From positions 1 through 64,000 of the forward strand of contig CANASS010000005.1 in NCBI GenBank assembly GCA_947364395.1: a stretch of DNA of 64,000 bases. Reading direction: 5' to 3'. A program made the translations under genes and the position numbers. Below, piece after piece: positions 24,049 to 32,349 of this stretch. Origin of the DNA: an uncultured bacterium. Its GTDB lineage: Bacteria > Bacillota > Clostridia > Oscillospirales > Oscillospiraceae. Within the stretch, counting starts at the first letter, position 1, and every line of letters starts with the position of its first letter. The notes beneath the pieces are model-generated. The model saw nothing but the letters and a program-made list of their open reading frames with translations, was not told where the DNA came from and did not search any database.

Positions 24049-24795
24049 ATGGCAAAACGGCTGTATGTGGTGGGTCTTGGCCCCGGCGATCAGAAATATT
24101 TCACCGCCCAGGCCCGGGCCGCCCTGGAAGACGCCCAGGTGCTGTGCGGCTACACGGTGTATGTGAACCTGGTGTCCGGGCTGTACCCGGACAAGGAGAC
24201 CTACACCACCCCCATGACAAAGGAGATCGACCGCTGCCGCTGGGCGCTGGAGACGGCGGACAGCGGAAAGACGGTGGCCCTGGTGTGCAGCGGGGACGCG
24301 GGTGTATACGGCATGGCGGGCCCCGTCCTTCAGCTGGCCCCCCAGTGGCCGGAGGTGGAGGTGGAGGTGGCGCCCGGGGTGACCTCCGCCCTGTCCGGGG
24401 CCGCCCTGCTGGGGGCCCCCATCGGCCACGACTTCTGCGTTATCTCCCTGTCCGACCTGCTCACCCCCTGGGAGGTCATTGACAACCGTCTGCGCTGCGC
24501 GGCGGCGGGGGACTTCTCCATGGTCCTCTACAACCCCGCCTCCCACAAGCGGCCCGACTATCTGCAAAAGGCCTGCGGCATCCTGCTGGACGCCGGGGTG
24601 AGCCCCAACACGGTGTGCGGCTACGTGCGCAACACCGGCCGGGCGGGGGAGGAGTCCAAAGTTCTGACCCTGGGCGAGCTGCGGGACACCCAGCTGGACA
24701 TGTTCTCCACGGTATTCATCGGCTCCTCCACCACCCTGGCGGACCATGGGCGGATGATTACCCCCAGGGGCTACGAGAAGAAGCGGGCGCTATGA
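24049..24795 (+). CDS. cbiH: Cobalt-precorrin-3 C17-methyltransferase CbiH
   Basis: Methylates C17 and drives ring contraction of cobalt-factor III. 248 residues with motifs YVVGLGPGDQKYFT, VCSGDAGVYGMAGP, PGVTSALSGAALLGAPIGHDFC and LYNPASHKRPDYL, typical of CbiH/CobJ. The ATG at 24049 has GGGAGG eight bases upstream. It follows cbiF by four bases and overlaps cbiJ as ATGA. Confidence 0.95.
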   Translation: MAKRLYVVGLGPGDQKYFTAQARAALEDAQVLCGYTVYVNLVSGLYPDKETYTTPMTKEIDRCRWALETADSGKTVALVCSGDAGVYGMAGPVLQLAPQWPEVEVEVAPGVTSALSGAALLGAPIGHDFCVISLSDLLTPWEVIDNRLRCAAAGDFSMVLYNPASHKRPDYLQKACGILLDAGVSPNTVCGYVRNTGRAGEESKVLTLGELRDTQLDMFSTVFIGSSTTLADHGRMITPRGYEKKRAL

Positions 24796-25535
24796 GAGTT
24801 ATCCTGTTCAGCGGCACCACCGAGGGGCGGCGGCTGTCCCGCGCCCTGGCGGCGCTGGGAGGGGCGGTGACGGTGTGCGTGGCCACCGAGTACGGCCGGG
24901 AGGAGCAGGGAGAAGCGCCGGGTATCACGGTGCTGTCCGGCCGGATGGACGAGACCCAGATGGCCCGGACGGTGGCGGGGGCGGACCTGTGCGTGGACGC
25001 CACCCACCCCTACGCCCTCCAGGCCAGCCGCTCCATCCGGGCCGCCTGCGAGGGGGAGCGGGTGCCCCTGCTGCGCCTTCTGCGGGAGGAGAGCCCGGTG
25101 CCGGAGGGGGCGGCGGTGTTCGCCGGAGCCCAGACGGCGGCGGACTGGCTGAGCGCCACCCAGGGCAATATCCTCCTCACCACTGGGGCCAAGGAGCTGG
25201 ACGCTTTCACCCCCCTGGGCGGAGAGCGGCTGTACCCCCGTGTGCTGCCCCTGGCCTCCAGCCTGGAGGCTTGCCGGAGGGCGGGGGTGCCCTCCAGCCA
25301 CATCCTGGCCCTTCAGGGCCCCTTCTCCCAGGAGCTGAACGAGGCCCTGATTCGGCAGTACCGCATTGCCTATCTGGTCACCAAGGACGGGGGCCCCGCC
25401 GGAGGCTTTGGGGAGAAGGCGGCGGCGGCTCAGGCCGCGGGGGCCAGGCTGGTGCTCATCCGCCGCCCCCGGGAAGAGGGGCTGGGCTACGAGGGCGTAT
25501 TACAACAATGCAGGGAGATGATGGGATGCGGGTGA
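24792..25535 (+). CDS. cbiJ: Cobalt-precorrin-6A reductase CbiJ
   Basis: NAD(P)H-dependent reduction of cobalt-precorrin-6A. 247 residues; the N-terminal nucleotide-binding pattern ILFSGTTEGRRLS, then DATHPYALQASRSI, LLTTGAKEL and VTKDGGPAGGFGEK are family hallmarks. The ATG overlaps the cbiH stop (ATGA), and the 3' end overlaps cbiET by 10 bases. Confidence 0.95.
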   Translation: MRVILFSGTTEGRRLSRALAALGGAVTVCVATEYGREEQGEAPGITVLSGRMDETQMARTVAGADLCVDATHPYALQASRSIRAACEGERVPLLRLLREESPVPEGAAVFAGAQTAADWLSATQGNILLTTGAKELDAFTPLGGERLYPRVLPLASSLEACRRAGVPSSHILALQGPFSQELNEALIRQYRIAYLVTKDGGPAGGFGEKAAAAQAAGARLVLIRRPREEGLGYEGVLQQCREMMGCG

Positions 25536-26725
25536 CGTTGGCCTCCCTGGGCGGAGGCCGTGAGGAGACCATGACGGCGGAGTGCGCCGCCGCGCTGAGA
25601 GACGCCGGGTGTATTCTGGGGGCCAAGCGGCTGCTGGACGGCCTGCCCCAGGGCTGCACGGAAAATCGGATTGCCGCCGTGAAGCCCCAGGAGCTGCTGG
25701 AGGGCATTTTGCGGCAAAATTGCGCCTGCGTGGTGGCCTACAGCGGCGACGCCGGGTTCCACTCCGGCGCACGGGGCCTGCTGCCCCTGCTGGCGGAGCG
25801 GGACATCCCCGCCCGGGTGCTCCCGGGGGTGTCCAGCGTACAGCTGCTGTCCGCCCGGCTGGGCCTGCCCTGGCAGGACTGGGCGCTGATATCCGCCCAC
25901 GGGCAGGACTGTGACCCGGTGGCGGCGGTGTCCACAGGCAGGCCCGCCTTTTTCCTCACCGGGGGAACCCTGGGGCCGGGGGAGCTGTGCGAACGGCTCG
26001 CGCGGGCTGGACTGGGCGGGCTGTCCGTCACCGTGGGGGAGAATCTGGCCGGACCAGAGGAACGGATCACCACCGGCAGGGCGGCGGAGCTGGCGGGGCG
26101 GGTCTTCCCCTCCCTGTCGGTGATGCTGGCGGAGGCGGTCCCCCTGGGAGAGCGCCGCTGTCCCGGCCTGCCCGACGGCAGCTTCATCCGGGGACAGGTA
26201 CCCATGACCAAGCAGGAGGTGCGGGCCGCCGCCCTGGCCAAGCTGGGCGTCCGCCCCGGCGACACCCTGTGGGACGTGGGGGCGGGCACCGGCAGCGTCA
26301 GCGTGGAGCTGGCCCTGGCCGCGCCCCAGGGGCGGGTGTTCGCCGTGGAGTGCCAGCCGGAAGCCTGTGCCCTCATCCGTGAAAACAGAGAGAAATTTTC
26401 CGCCTGGAATCTACAGCTGGTGGAGGGCAGGGCCCCCCAGGCCCTGGAGGACCTGCCCGCTCCCGACGCCGTATTCATCGGCGGCACCAAGGGCGGAATG
26501 GAGGAGATCGCGGCCGCGGCGCTGGGCAAGAACCCTGCGGCCCGGCTGTGCGTCTCCGCCATCGCGGTGGAGACCCTGTCCGCCGCCGTCGCCGCCCTCA
26601 CCGGCCGGGGGCTGGAGGTCCAGGTCACCCAGATCGCCGTCAGCCGGACCAAACCGGCGGGGGGCCTCCACCTGCTCATGGCCAACAACCCTACCTTCCT
26701 CATCACGGGGAACTGCCATGGTTGA
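25526..26725 (+). CDS. cbiET: Fused precorrin-6Y methyltransferase/decarboxylase CbiE-CbiT (CobL-type)
   Basis: 399 residues joining two activities. Residues 1-205 are CbiE, a SUMT-like C5-methyltransferase (LASLGGGREETMT, VAYSGDAGFHSGARGLL, LPGVSSVQLL). Residues 210-399 are CbiT, a Rossmann SAM methyltransferase that methylates C15 and decarboxylates the C12 acetate (LWDVGAGTGSVSVELAL, FIGGTKGGMEEI). The fusion matches CobL of aerobic organisms and is common in Clostridia. The ATG at 25526 is preferred over one six codons upstream because GGGAGA lies at suitable spacing. Confidence 0.95.
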   Translation: MRVTLASLGGGREETMTAECAAALRDAGCILGAKRLLDGLPQGCTENRIAAVKPQELLEGILRQNCACVVAYSGDAGFHSGARGLLPLLAERDIPARVLPGVSSVQLLSARLGLPWQDWALISAHGQDCDPVAAVSTGRPAFFLTGGTLGPGELCERLARAGLGGLSVTVGENLAGPEERITTGRAAELAGRVFPSLSVMLAEAVPLGERRCPGLPDGSFIRGQVPMTKQEVRAAALAKLGVRPGDTLWDVGAGTGSVSVELALAAPQGRVFAVECQPEACALIRENREKFSAWNLQLVEGRAPQALEDLPAPDAVFIGGTKGGMEEIAAAALGKNPAARLCVSAIAVETLSAAVAALTGRGLEVQVTQIAVSRTKPAGGLHLLMANNPTFLITGNCHG

Positions 26726-28085
26726 GCTGATGATATCCGCGCCCGCCTCGGGGAGCGGCAAGACGGTGCTCGCCTGCGCCCTGCTTGCGGCGCTGAAGGA
26801 CCGGGGGCTGGACCCCTGCGCCTTCAAATGCGGGCCCGACTATATCGACCCCATGTTCCACCGCTCCGCCCTGGGGGTGGACAGCCACAACCTGGACCTG
26901 TTCCTCGCGGGTGAGGACAGGGTCCGGGGCCTCTACCGCCGGTACGGCGGGGGCCGGGGCTCCATTGTGGCGGAGGGGGCCATGGGCTTCTATGACGGCC
27001 TGGGGGGGACCACGGACCGGGCCAGCGCCTGGCACACGGCCCACACCCTGGATCTGCCCGTGCTGATGGCGGTGCGGCCCAAGGGGGCCAGCCTCACCCT
27101 GGCGGCTCAGATCCGGGGACTGACGGCCTTCCGAACCCCCAGCCATATCGCGGGCCTGTTCCTCAGCGACTGCTCCCCCATGCTGGCCAAAAGCCTGACC
27201 CCCATGCTGGAGGAGGAAACGGGACTGCCTGTGGTGGGATACCTGCCCCATTTGGAAGAGGCGGTGTTGGAGAGCCGCCACCTGGGTCTACAGACCGCCG
27301 GGGAGATTGAGAACCTGACCGCCCGCATCCGGCAGGCGGCCCAGACGTTAAGCGGTACGCTGAACTGGGAGAAATTCTTCGCCCTGTTTGACCGGCGGGA
27401 GGGCTGGGAGGCCCCGCCCGCCCCGCCGCCCGGGGCGGAGAAACGGGTCCCCCTGGCGGTGGCCCGGGACGAGGCCTTCTGCTTCACCTACGCCGAGACC
27501 CTGGACGCCCTGGAGGACGCCGGGGCCGAGCTGCTGTTTTTCAGCCCCCTCCATGACGAAAAAATCCCGGAGGGGGCCGGGGGCCTGTACCTGCCCGGAG
27601 GCTACCCGGAGCTGTACGCCGCCCAATTGGCGGACAACCAATCCATGCGGGAGGCCGTCCGGGCGGCGGCGGGCGGCATGCCCACCGTGGCGGAGTGCGG
27701 CGGGTTTCTGTACCTGGGCCGCACCCTGGAGGGGATGGACGGAAAGGCCCGCCTCATGGCCGGGCATCTGCCCGGAGCGGGTCTGCGGAAGGAGAGGCTG
27801 GTGCGGTTCGGCTACGCCCAGCTGTGTGCGGAGGAGGACAGTCTGCTGTTCCGGGCGGGGGAGTCCGTCCCCGTCCACGAGTTCCACTACTGGGACTCCA
27901 CCCAAAACGGGGAGGACCTCACCGCAGTCAAGCCCCTGACGGGGCGCAGTTGGAGGTGCGGCTTTGTGGGGAAACGCCTCTACGCCGCCTTCCCCCACCT
28001 TTACTTCGCGGGCTGCCCCCAGCTGACGGAACGGTTTGTCCGGGCGGCGGAGCTGTATAGAAAGGAACGGATTTGCCATGAGTAA
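26718..28085 (+). CDS. cbiA: Cobyrinic acid a,c-diamide synthase CbiA
   Basis: ATP- and glutamine-dependent amidation of the a and c carboxylates of cobyrinate. 455 residues: N-terminal ATPase with P-loop SAPASGSGKT, then FKCGPDYIDPMFH; C-terminal class I-like glutaminase with LYLPGGYPELYAAQL and the nucleophile cysteine in VAECGGFLYL. The ATG at 26718 overlaps the cbiET frame by eight bases; its ribosome site is weak, suggesting coupling to upstream translation. Confidence 0.95.
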   Translation: MVELMISAPASGSGKTVLACALLAALKDRGLDPCAFKCGPDYIDPMFHRSALGVDSHNLDLFLAGEDRVRGLYRRYGGGRGSIVAEGAMGFYDGLGGTTDRASAWHTAHTLDLPVLMAVRPKGASLTLAAQIRGLTAFRTPSHIAGLFLSDCSPMLAKSLTPMLEEETGLPVVGYLPHLEEAVLESRHLGLQTAGEIENLTARIRQAAQTLSGTLNWEKFFALFDRREGWEAPPAPPPGAEKRVPLAVARDEAFCFTYAETLDALEDAGAELLFFSPLHDEKIPEGAGGLYLPGGYPELYAAQLADNQSMREAVRAAAGGMPTVAECGGFLYLGRTLEGMDGKARLMAGHLPGAGLRKERLVRFGYAQLCAEEDSLLFRAGESVPVHEFHYWDSTQNGEDLTAVKPLTGRSWRCGFVGKRLYAAFPHLYFAGCPQLTERFVRAAELYRKERICHE

Positions 28086-29151
28086 GACCATCAAGAAAAT
28101 TCTGGACGCCATCCGGCCCGACCCCAGGGAGAGGGAGGCCCGGGAAGCCGCCCACCGCCAGTGGGCGTCCATTGCCAAGCCCCTGGACAGTCTGGGACTG
28201 CTGGAGATGGCGGTGGAGGACATGGCCGCCCTCACCCTGAATCACAAGATCGACATATCCCACCGGGCCTTGCTGCTGCTGTGCGCCGACAACGGCGTGG
28301 TGGACCAGGGGGTCACCCAGACCGACTACACCGTGACGGCGGCGGTGGCCCGCAACGCCGGGACCAACCGCTCCTCGGTGTGCAAGATGGCCCAGGTGGC
28401 CAACTGTAAAGTGGTTCCGGTGGACATGGGGATGCGGGACCCGGGGACCATCCCCGGCGTGATGGACCGCCGGGTTGGCAACGGCACCCACGACATCACC
28501 GAGGGCCCCGCCATGAGCCGGGACCAGGTGGAGCAGGCCGTCCTCACCGGGGTGGAGCTGGTGGAGGAGCTGAAGGGCCGGGGCGCGGGACTCATCGCCA
28601 CCGGGGAGATGGGCATTGGCAACACCACCACCAGCTCCGCCGTGGCCTGCGCGCTGCTGAACCGCCCCGTGGCGGAGATGACGGGCCGGGGGGCGGGGCT
28701 GTCGGACAAGGGGCTGGAGCGCAAACTCTGGGCCGTTGAAACGGCGCTGGAACGCAACCGGCCCAACCCCATGGACCCCCTGGACGTATTGAGCAAGGTG
28801 GGGGGCTTTGACATCGCCGGCCTGTGCGGGGTCTGCCTGGGGGGTGCGCTGTACCGGGTTCCCATTATGATGGACGGCTTTATCAGCACCGTGGCCGCGC
28901 TGTGCGCCCTGCGGCTGTGCCCGGAGGCGGGCAAGGCCATGTTCGCCAGCCACGTGTCCGCCGAGCCCGCCGGACAGCTCATCCTGGACGCCCTGGGCAA
29001 GCGGCCCCTCATCACCGCCGGGATGCGGCTGGGGGAGGGCACCGGGGCGGTGTGCGCCATCCCCATGCTGGACATGGCCCTGTCCCTGTACCAGGACGGC
29101 ACCACCTTTGACAGCACGGGCATCCAGGCGTATACGCCCCAGGGGGGCTGA
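28078..29151 (+). CDS. cobT: Nicotinate-nucleotide:dimethylbenzimidazole phosphoribosyltransferase CobT
   Basis: Makes alpha-ribazole phosphate, the lower ligand precursor, from a base and nicotinate mononucleotide. 357 residues with the family motifs KPLDSLGLLE, ADNGVVDQGVTQ, GEMGIGNTTTSSAV, TGRGAGLSDKGLERK and the catalytic glutamate in MRLGEGTGA. The ATG at 28078 overlaps cbiA by eight bases and has AAAGGA upstream. No lower-ligand biosynthesis gene (bza) is present, so the base may be salvaged or made elsewhere. Confidence 0.96.
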   Translation: MSKTIKKILDAIRPDPREREAREAAHRQWASIAKPLDSLGLLEMAVEDMAALTLNHKIDISHRALLLLCADNGVVDQGVTQTDYTVTAAVARNAGTNRSSVCKMAQVANCKVVPVDMGMRDPGTIPGVMDRRVGNGTHDITEGPAMSRDQVEQAVLTGVELVEELKGRGAGLIATGEMGIGNTTTSSAVACALLNRPVAEMTGRGAGLSDKGLERKLWAVETALERNRPNPMDPLDVLSKVGGFDIAGLCGVCLGGALYRVPIMMDGFISTVAALCALRLCPEAGKAMFASHVSAEPAGQLILDALGKRPLITAGMRLGEGTGAVCAIPMLDMALSLYQDGTTFDSTGIQAYTPQGG

Positions 29152-29153
29152 GG

Positions 29154-29684
29154 ATGTTCACTCTGGTGATCGGCGGCGCGGCCAGCGGCAAGAGCGGGTA
29201 CGCTGAAGGTTTAGTGCTCCTCTCCCCCCACCGCCCCCGGTATTACATCGCCACCATGGAGCCCTTCGGCGAGGAGGGGCGGCGGCGGGTGGAAAAGCAC
29301 CGCCGCATGCGGGCGGACAAGGAATTTGAGACGGTGGAATGTTACCATACCCTGTCCTCCGTGCGTCTGCCCCGGCGGGGGACGGTGCTGCTGGAGTGTA
29401 TCGGAAATCTGGCGGCCAACGAGCTGTACAGCCCCGGCGGGGCCGGAAGCGTAGAGCGCGCCCTGTCCGCCATTGTGGACGGGGTGGACGCCCTGCTGGC
29501 CCAGTGCGCCGATTTAGTGGTGGTGAGCAACGAGGTGTTCACCGGCGGGGCGGACTACGCCGGGGGGACGAAAGACTATCTGCGGCTGGTGGCCGGTGTG
29601 AACCGGGCGCTGGCCAAACGGGCGGACCGGGTGTGCGAGGTGGTGTGCGGCCTGCCGCGGTATTATAAGGGGGAGCTTGGATGA
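29154..29684 (+). CDS. cobU: Adenosylcobinamide kinase/guanylyltransferase CobU
   Basis: Phosphorylates adenosylcobinamide and then transfers GMP to give AdoCbi-GDP. 176 residues: P-loop GGAASGKS, the guanylylation-site region EKHRRMR with its histidine, LLECIGNLAANELY, and the clostridial form of the NEV motif (VVSNEVFTGG). This is the full-length enzyme; a short relative is encoded three genes away at 30457. It follows cobT by two bases. Confidence 0.93.
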   Translation: MFTLVIGGAASGKSGYAEGLVLLSPHRPRYYIATMEPFGEEGRRRVEKHRRMRADKEFETVECYHTLSSVRLPRRGTVLLECIGNLAANELYSPGGAGSVERALSAIVDGVDALLAQCADLVVVSNEVFTGGADYAGGTKDYLRLVAGVNRALAKRADRVCEVVCGLPRYYKGELG

Positions 29685-30460
29685 TCCTTGTGGAAACGGT
29701 GCTGGTGGCTTTCGCCATGTTCTCCGCCCTGCCCCTGCCCTGCCCGGAGTGGAACGGGAAAAATATGCGTTACGCCCTGTGTGCCTTCCCCCTCATCGGG
29801 CTGGTGTGCGGCGGGCTGTGGTACGGCTGGGGATTGCTGTGCGCCTGGCTCAGCGTCCCCCATCTCCTGCGGGGGGCGGGGTTCTGCCTGATCCCCGTGC
29901 TTGTCACCGGGGGCATCCACCTGGACGGCTACGCCGACACCTGCGACGCTCTGGCCAGCCACGCCCCCCCGGAGAAAAAGCAGGAGATCTTGAAGGACCC
30001 CCGGTGCGGGGCCTTCGCGGTGATTAAGCTGTGCGCCTATTTCGCGGCCCATCTGGCCCTGTGCACCGCCCTGATCCCCACCCGGCAGGCCCTGTGGGCC
30101 ATGGGGCTGGCCTTTGTGCTGGAGCGCTCCCTGTCAGGGCTGGCGGTGGCCCGGTTCCCCCTGGCTCGGAACACCGGGCTGGCCCACACCTTTGCCTCCG
30201 GGGCGGACAAGCGCATGGCCAGCCGGGTTTTGATGTTGGAGTGCGCCCTTGCGGCCTCCGGGATGATCGCCCTGGGGGGTGTCTCCGGCGGGGTGATGGC
30301 GGCTGCGGCGCTGGCGGTGTTTTGGCGGTACCGCGTCACGGCGGACAGGCAGTTCGGCGGGCTGTCCGGGGATCTGGCCGGGTGGTTTCTCCAGCGGTGC
30401 GATCTGTGGATGCTGGGGGCGCTGGTGTTCAGCCAGCTTTTGGAGGAGAAATTCTTATGA
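29681..30460 (+). CDS. cobS: Adenosylcobinamide-GDP ribazoletransferase (cobalamin synthase) CobS
   Basis: A membrane enzyme that joins AdoCbi-GDP to alpha-ribazole or its phosphate. 259 residues with about six hydrophobic segments. The CobS signature is clear: MFSALPLPCPEW at the start, GGIHLDGYADTCDAL (metal-binding acidic residues) and the K-D-P-R-C-G-A-F-A-V stretch. ATGA overlap with cobU. Confidence 0.95.
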   Translation: MILVETVLVAFAMFSALPLPCPEWNGKNMRYALCAFPLIGLVCGGLWYGWGLLCAWLSVPHLLRGAGFCLIPVLVTGGIHLDGYADTCDALASHAPPEKKQEILKDPRCGAFAVIKLCAYFAAHLALCTALIPTRQALWAMGLAFVLERSLSGLAVARFPLARNTGLAHTFASGADKRMASRVLMLECALAASGMIALGGVSGGVMAAAALAVFWRYRVTADRQFGGLSGDLAGWFLQRCDLWMLGALVFSQLLEEKFL

Positions 30461-30780
30461 TTTTCATCACAGGGCCGCTGTACAGCGGCAAAAAGGAGTA
30501 CGCCTGCTCCCTGCTGAACTGCGCCGGGGAGGAGCTGGAGCGCCGCGCCCTCTGGGATGTCCAGGACCGGGCGGCGGGCTGTGACGACCTTGACGCCCTG
30601 GCGGAGGAGCTGGCCCAGTATGAGGTGGTCATCGCTACCGAGGTGGGCGGCGGCGTGGTGCCCATCGACGCTGGGGAGCGGGCCGCCCGGGAGGCGGCGG
30701 GGCGGCTGAGCTGCCTGCTGGCCCAAAAAGCGGAGCGGGTGGTCCGGGTGTTCTGCGGCCTGCCCATGGTGCTGAAATGA
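30457..30780 (+). CDS. Short CobU-like protein of uncertain activity
   Basis: 107 residues. The N-terminus MIFITGPLYSGKKEYACSLL aligns with the CobU P-loop, but the usual GK[S/T] reads GKK. The central His-containing guanylylation region is missing. The C-terminal part, TEVGGGVVPID then GRLSCLL and VFCGLPMVLK, matches the NEVG-VP and terminal helices of CobU. With full-length cobU two genes upstream, this is a diverged paralog: a helper or regulatory subunit, or a decaying copy kept in frame. Start ATG 30457 with GGAGGAG upstream and ATGA overlap with cobS. Confidence 0.7.
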   Translation: MIFITGPLYSGKKEYACSLLNCAGEELERRALWDVQDRAAGCDDLDALAEELAQYEVVIATEVGGGVVPIDAGERAAREAAGRLSCLLAQKAERVVRVFCGLPMVLK

Positions 30781-31376
30781 GAGTCTGCCTCCTGCGCCAC
30801 GGAGAGACCGCCTGGAACGCCCAGGGCCGCTACCTGGGCCGCACCGACCTGCCCCTCACCCCGGCGGGGCGGGCGGCGCTGGGCCCGGCGGGCTTCGCCC
30901 CGGCGCGTGTGTACGTCTCCCCCCTGCGCCGGACGGCGGAGACGGCGGAAATTCTGTTCCCCGGCGCGGAGCAGGAGGCTGTTCCCGATTTCCGGGAGAT
31001 GGATTTCGGCGTCTTTGAGGGCCGGAGCTGGCGGGACATGGAGGACTTTGCCCCCTACCGGGAATGGGTGGACGGAAGCTGCCGGGGACCCATCCCCGGC
31101 GGGGAGTCCATGGAGGGGTTCTGCCAGCGCACCTGCGCCGCCTTTGAGGCGCTGATGGACCGGGCGGCGGAGGCGGGAGAACCGCTCCTGGCCATCGTGG
31201 CCCACGGCGGCACCCAGATGGCGGTGCTGGAGCGGTTCGCCCTGCCCCGGCGGGACTACTTTTCCTGGCGGGGCCCCCTGGGGGGCGGCTTCGTGCTGGA
31301 CGGCTCCCGCTGGCGGGAGGAGCGCCGTTTGACCCTTTTGGACACAGTTGGAGATTGGAGAGGCGAGAGAGAATGA
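30777..31376 (+). CDS. cobC: Alpha-ribazole phosphatase-like histidine phosphatase CobC
   Basis: 199-residue histidine phosphatase (phosphoglycerate mutase superfamily) that by context removes phosphate from alpha-ribazole 5'-phosphate or adenosylcobalamin 5'-phosphate. The catalytic RHG motif is at residues 7-9 (CLLRHGETAWN), SPLRRTAETAEIL follows, then FREMDFGVFEG, and the second catalytic histidine in AIVAHGGT. ATGA overlaps on both sides. Substrate is inferred from the operon, since the superfamily is broad. Confidence 0.85.
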   Translation: MRVCLLRHGETAWNAQGRYLGRTDLPLTPAGRAALGPAGFAPARVYVSPLRRTAETAEILFPGAEQEAVPDFREMDFGVFEGRSWRDMEDFAPYREWVDGSCRGPIPGGESMEGFCQRTCAAFEALMDRAAEAGEPLLAIVAHGGTQMAVLERFALPRRDYFSWRGPLGGGFVLDGSRWREERRLTLLDTVGDWRGERE

Positions 31377-32347
31377 AGATAAACCCTGCCGTCCCCTGCG
31401 GCTTTGTATTGGACCTGCTGCTGGCCGACCCAGCCTGGATGCCCCACCCCGTGGTGTACATGGGAAAGGCCATTTCGGCCCTGGAGGGCTTCCTCCGCCC
31501 CCGCCTGCCCCAGACCCCCCGGGGGGAGCTGCTGGGCGGCGCCATCCTGGCGGCGGCCCTTCCGGCGGGGACCTTCGCCGCCGCCTCCGGGGCCCGCGCA
31601 CTGGCGAATAAACTGAACCCAAAGCTGGGCCTTGCCCTGGAGACGGTGTGGTGCTGGCAGGCCCTGGCCCTGCGGGGGCTGGACCAGGAGAGCGCCGCCG
31701 TCCAGCGGGAGCTGGAGCGGGGGGACCTGCCCGCCGCCCGGAAGGCCGTGGGCCGCATTGTGGGCCGGGACACGCAAGAGCTGACGGCGGAGGGCGTGAC
31801 CAAGGCGGCGGTGGAGACGGTGGCGGAGAACTTCTCCGACGGGGTGGCCGCCCCCCTGTTCTACATGCTGCTGGGCGGCGCGCCCCTGGCCCTGGCCTAC
31901 AAGGCGGTGAACACCATGGACAGCATGGTGGGCTACAAAAATGACCGCTATTTGTACTTTGGCCGTGCGGCGGCCAAGCTGGACGACCTGGCCAACCTGG
32001 CCCCCGCCCGTCTGGCGGCGCTGTGCTGGGTGGGGGCGGCTTACCTCACCGGGCAGGACGGCAGAAACGCCTGGAACATCTGGCGGCGGGACCGCCGGAA
32101 CCACGCCAGCCCCAATTCCGCCCAGACGGAGTCCGCCTGCGCCGGAGCCCTGGGGGTCCAGCTGGCGGGGCCCGCCTCCTATTTTGGAAAAACGGTGGAC
32201 AAGCCCACCATCGGCGACCCAAAGCGGGCGGTGGAGCCGGCGGATATCGGCAGGGCAAACAGGATGCTGTACGGGGCAGCGGGGCTGGCCCTGGGAGCCG
32301 GGCTGCTGGCCGGAGCGCTGGCCAGGGGCGGGAGGCGGAGAGGGTGA
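31373..32347 (+). CDS. cbiB: Adenosylcobinamide-phosphate synthase CbiB
   Basis: A membrane protein that attaches aminopropanol phosphate (from CobD) to adenosylcobyric acid. 324 residues with several hydrophobic segments. Signatures: LLADPAWMPHPVVYMG, ENFSDGVAAPLFY, KAVNTMDSMVGYKNDRY and RRNHASPNSAQTESACAGAL. ATG 31373 overlaps the cobC stop (ATGA); the TTG at 31355 is less likely. It is followed two bases later by cobD. Confidence 0.95.
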   Translation: MKINPAVPCGFVLDLLLADPAWMPHPVVYMGKAISALEGFLRPRLPQTPRGELLGGAILAAALPAGTFAAASGARALANKLNPKLGLALETVWCWQALALRGLDQESAAVQRELERGDLPAARKAVGRIVGRDTQELTAEGVTKAAVETVAENFSDGVAAPLFYMLLGGAPLALAYKAVNTMDSMVGYKNDRYLYFGRAAAKLDDLANLAPARLAALCWVGAAYLTGQDGRNAWNIWRRDRRNHASPNSAQTESACAGALGVQLAGPASYFGKTVDKPTIGDPKRAVEPADIGRANRMLYGAAGLALGAGLLAGALARGGRRRG

Positions 32348-32349
32348 CC

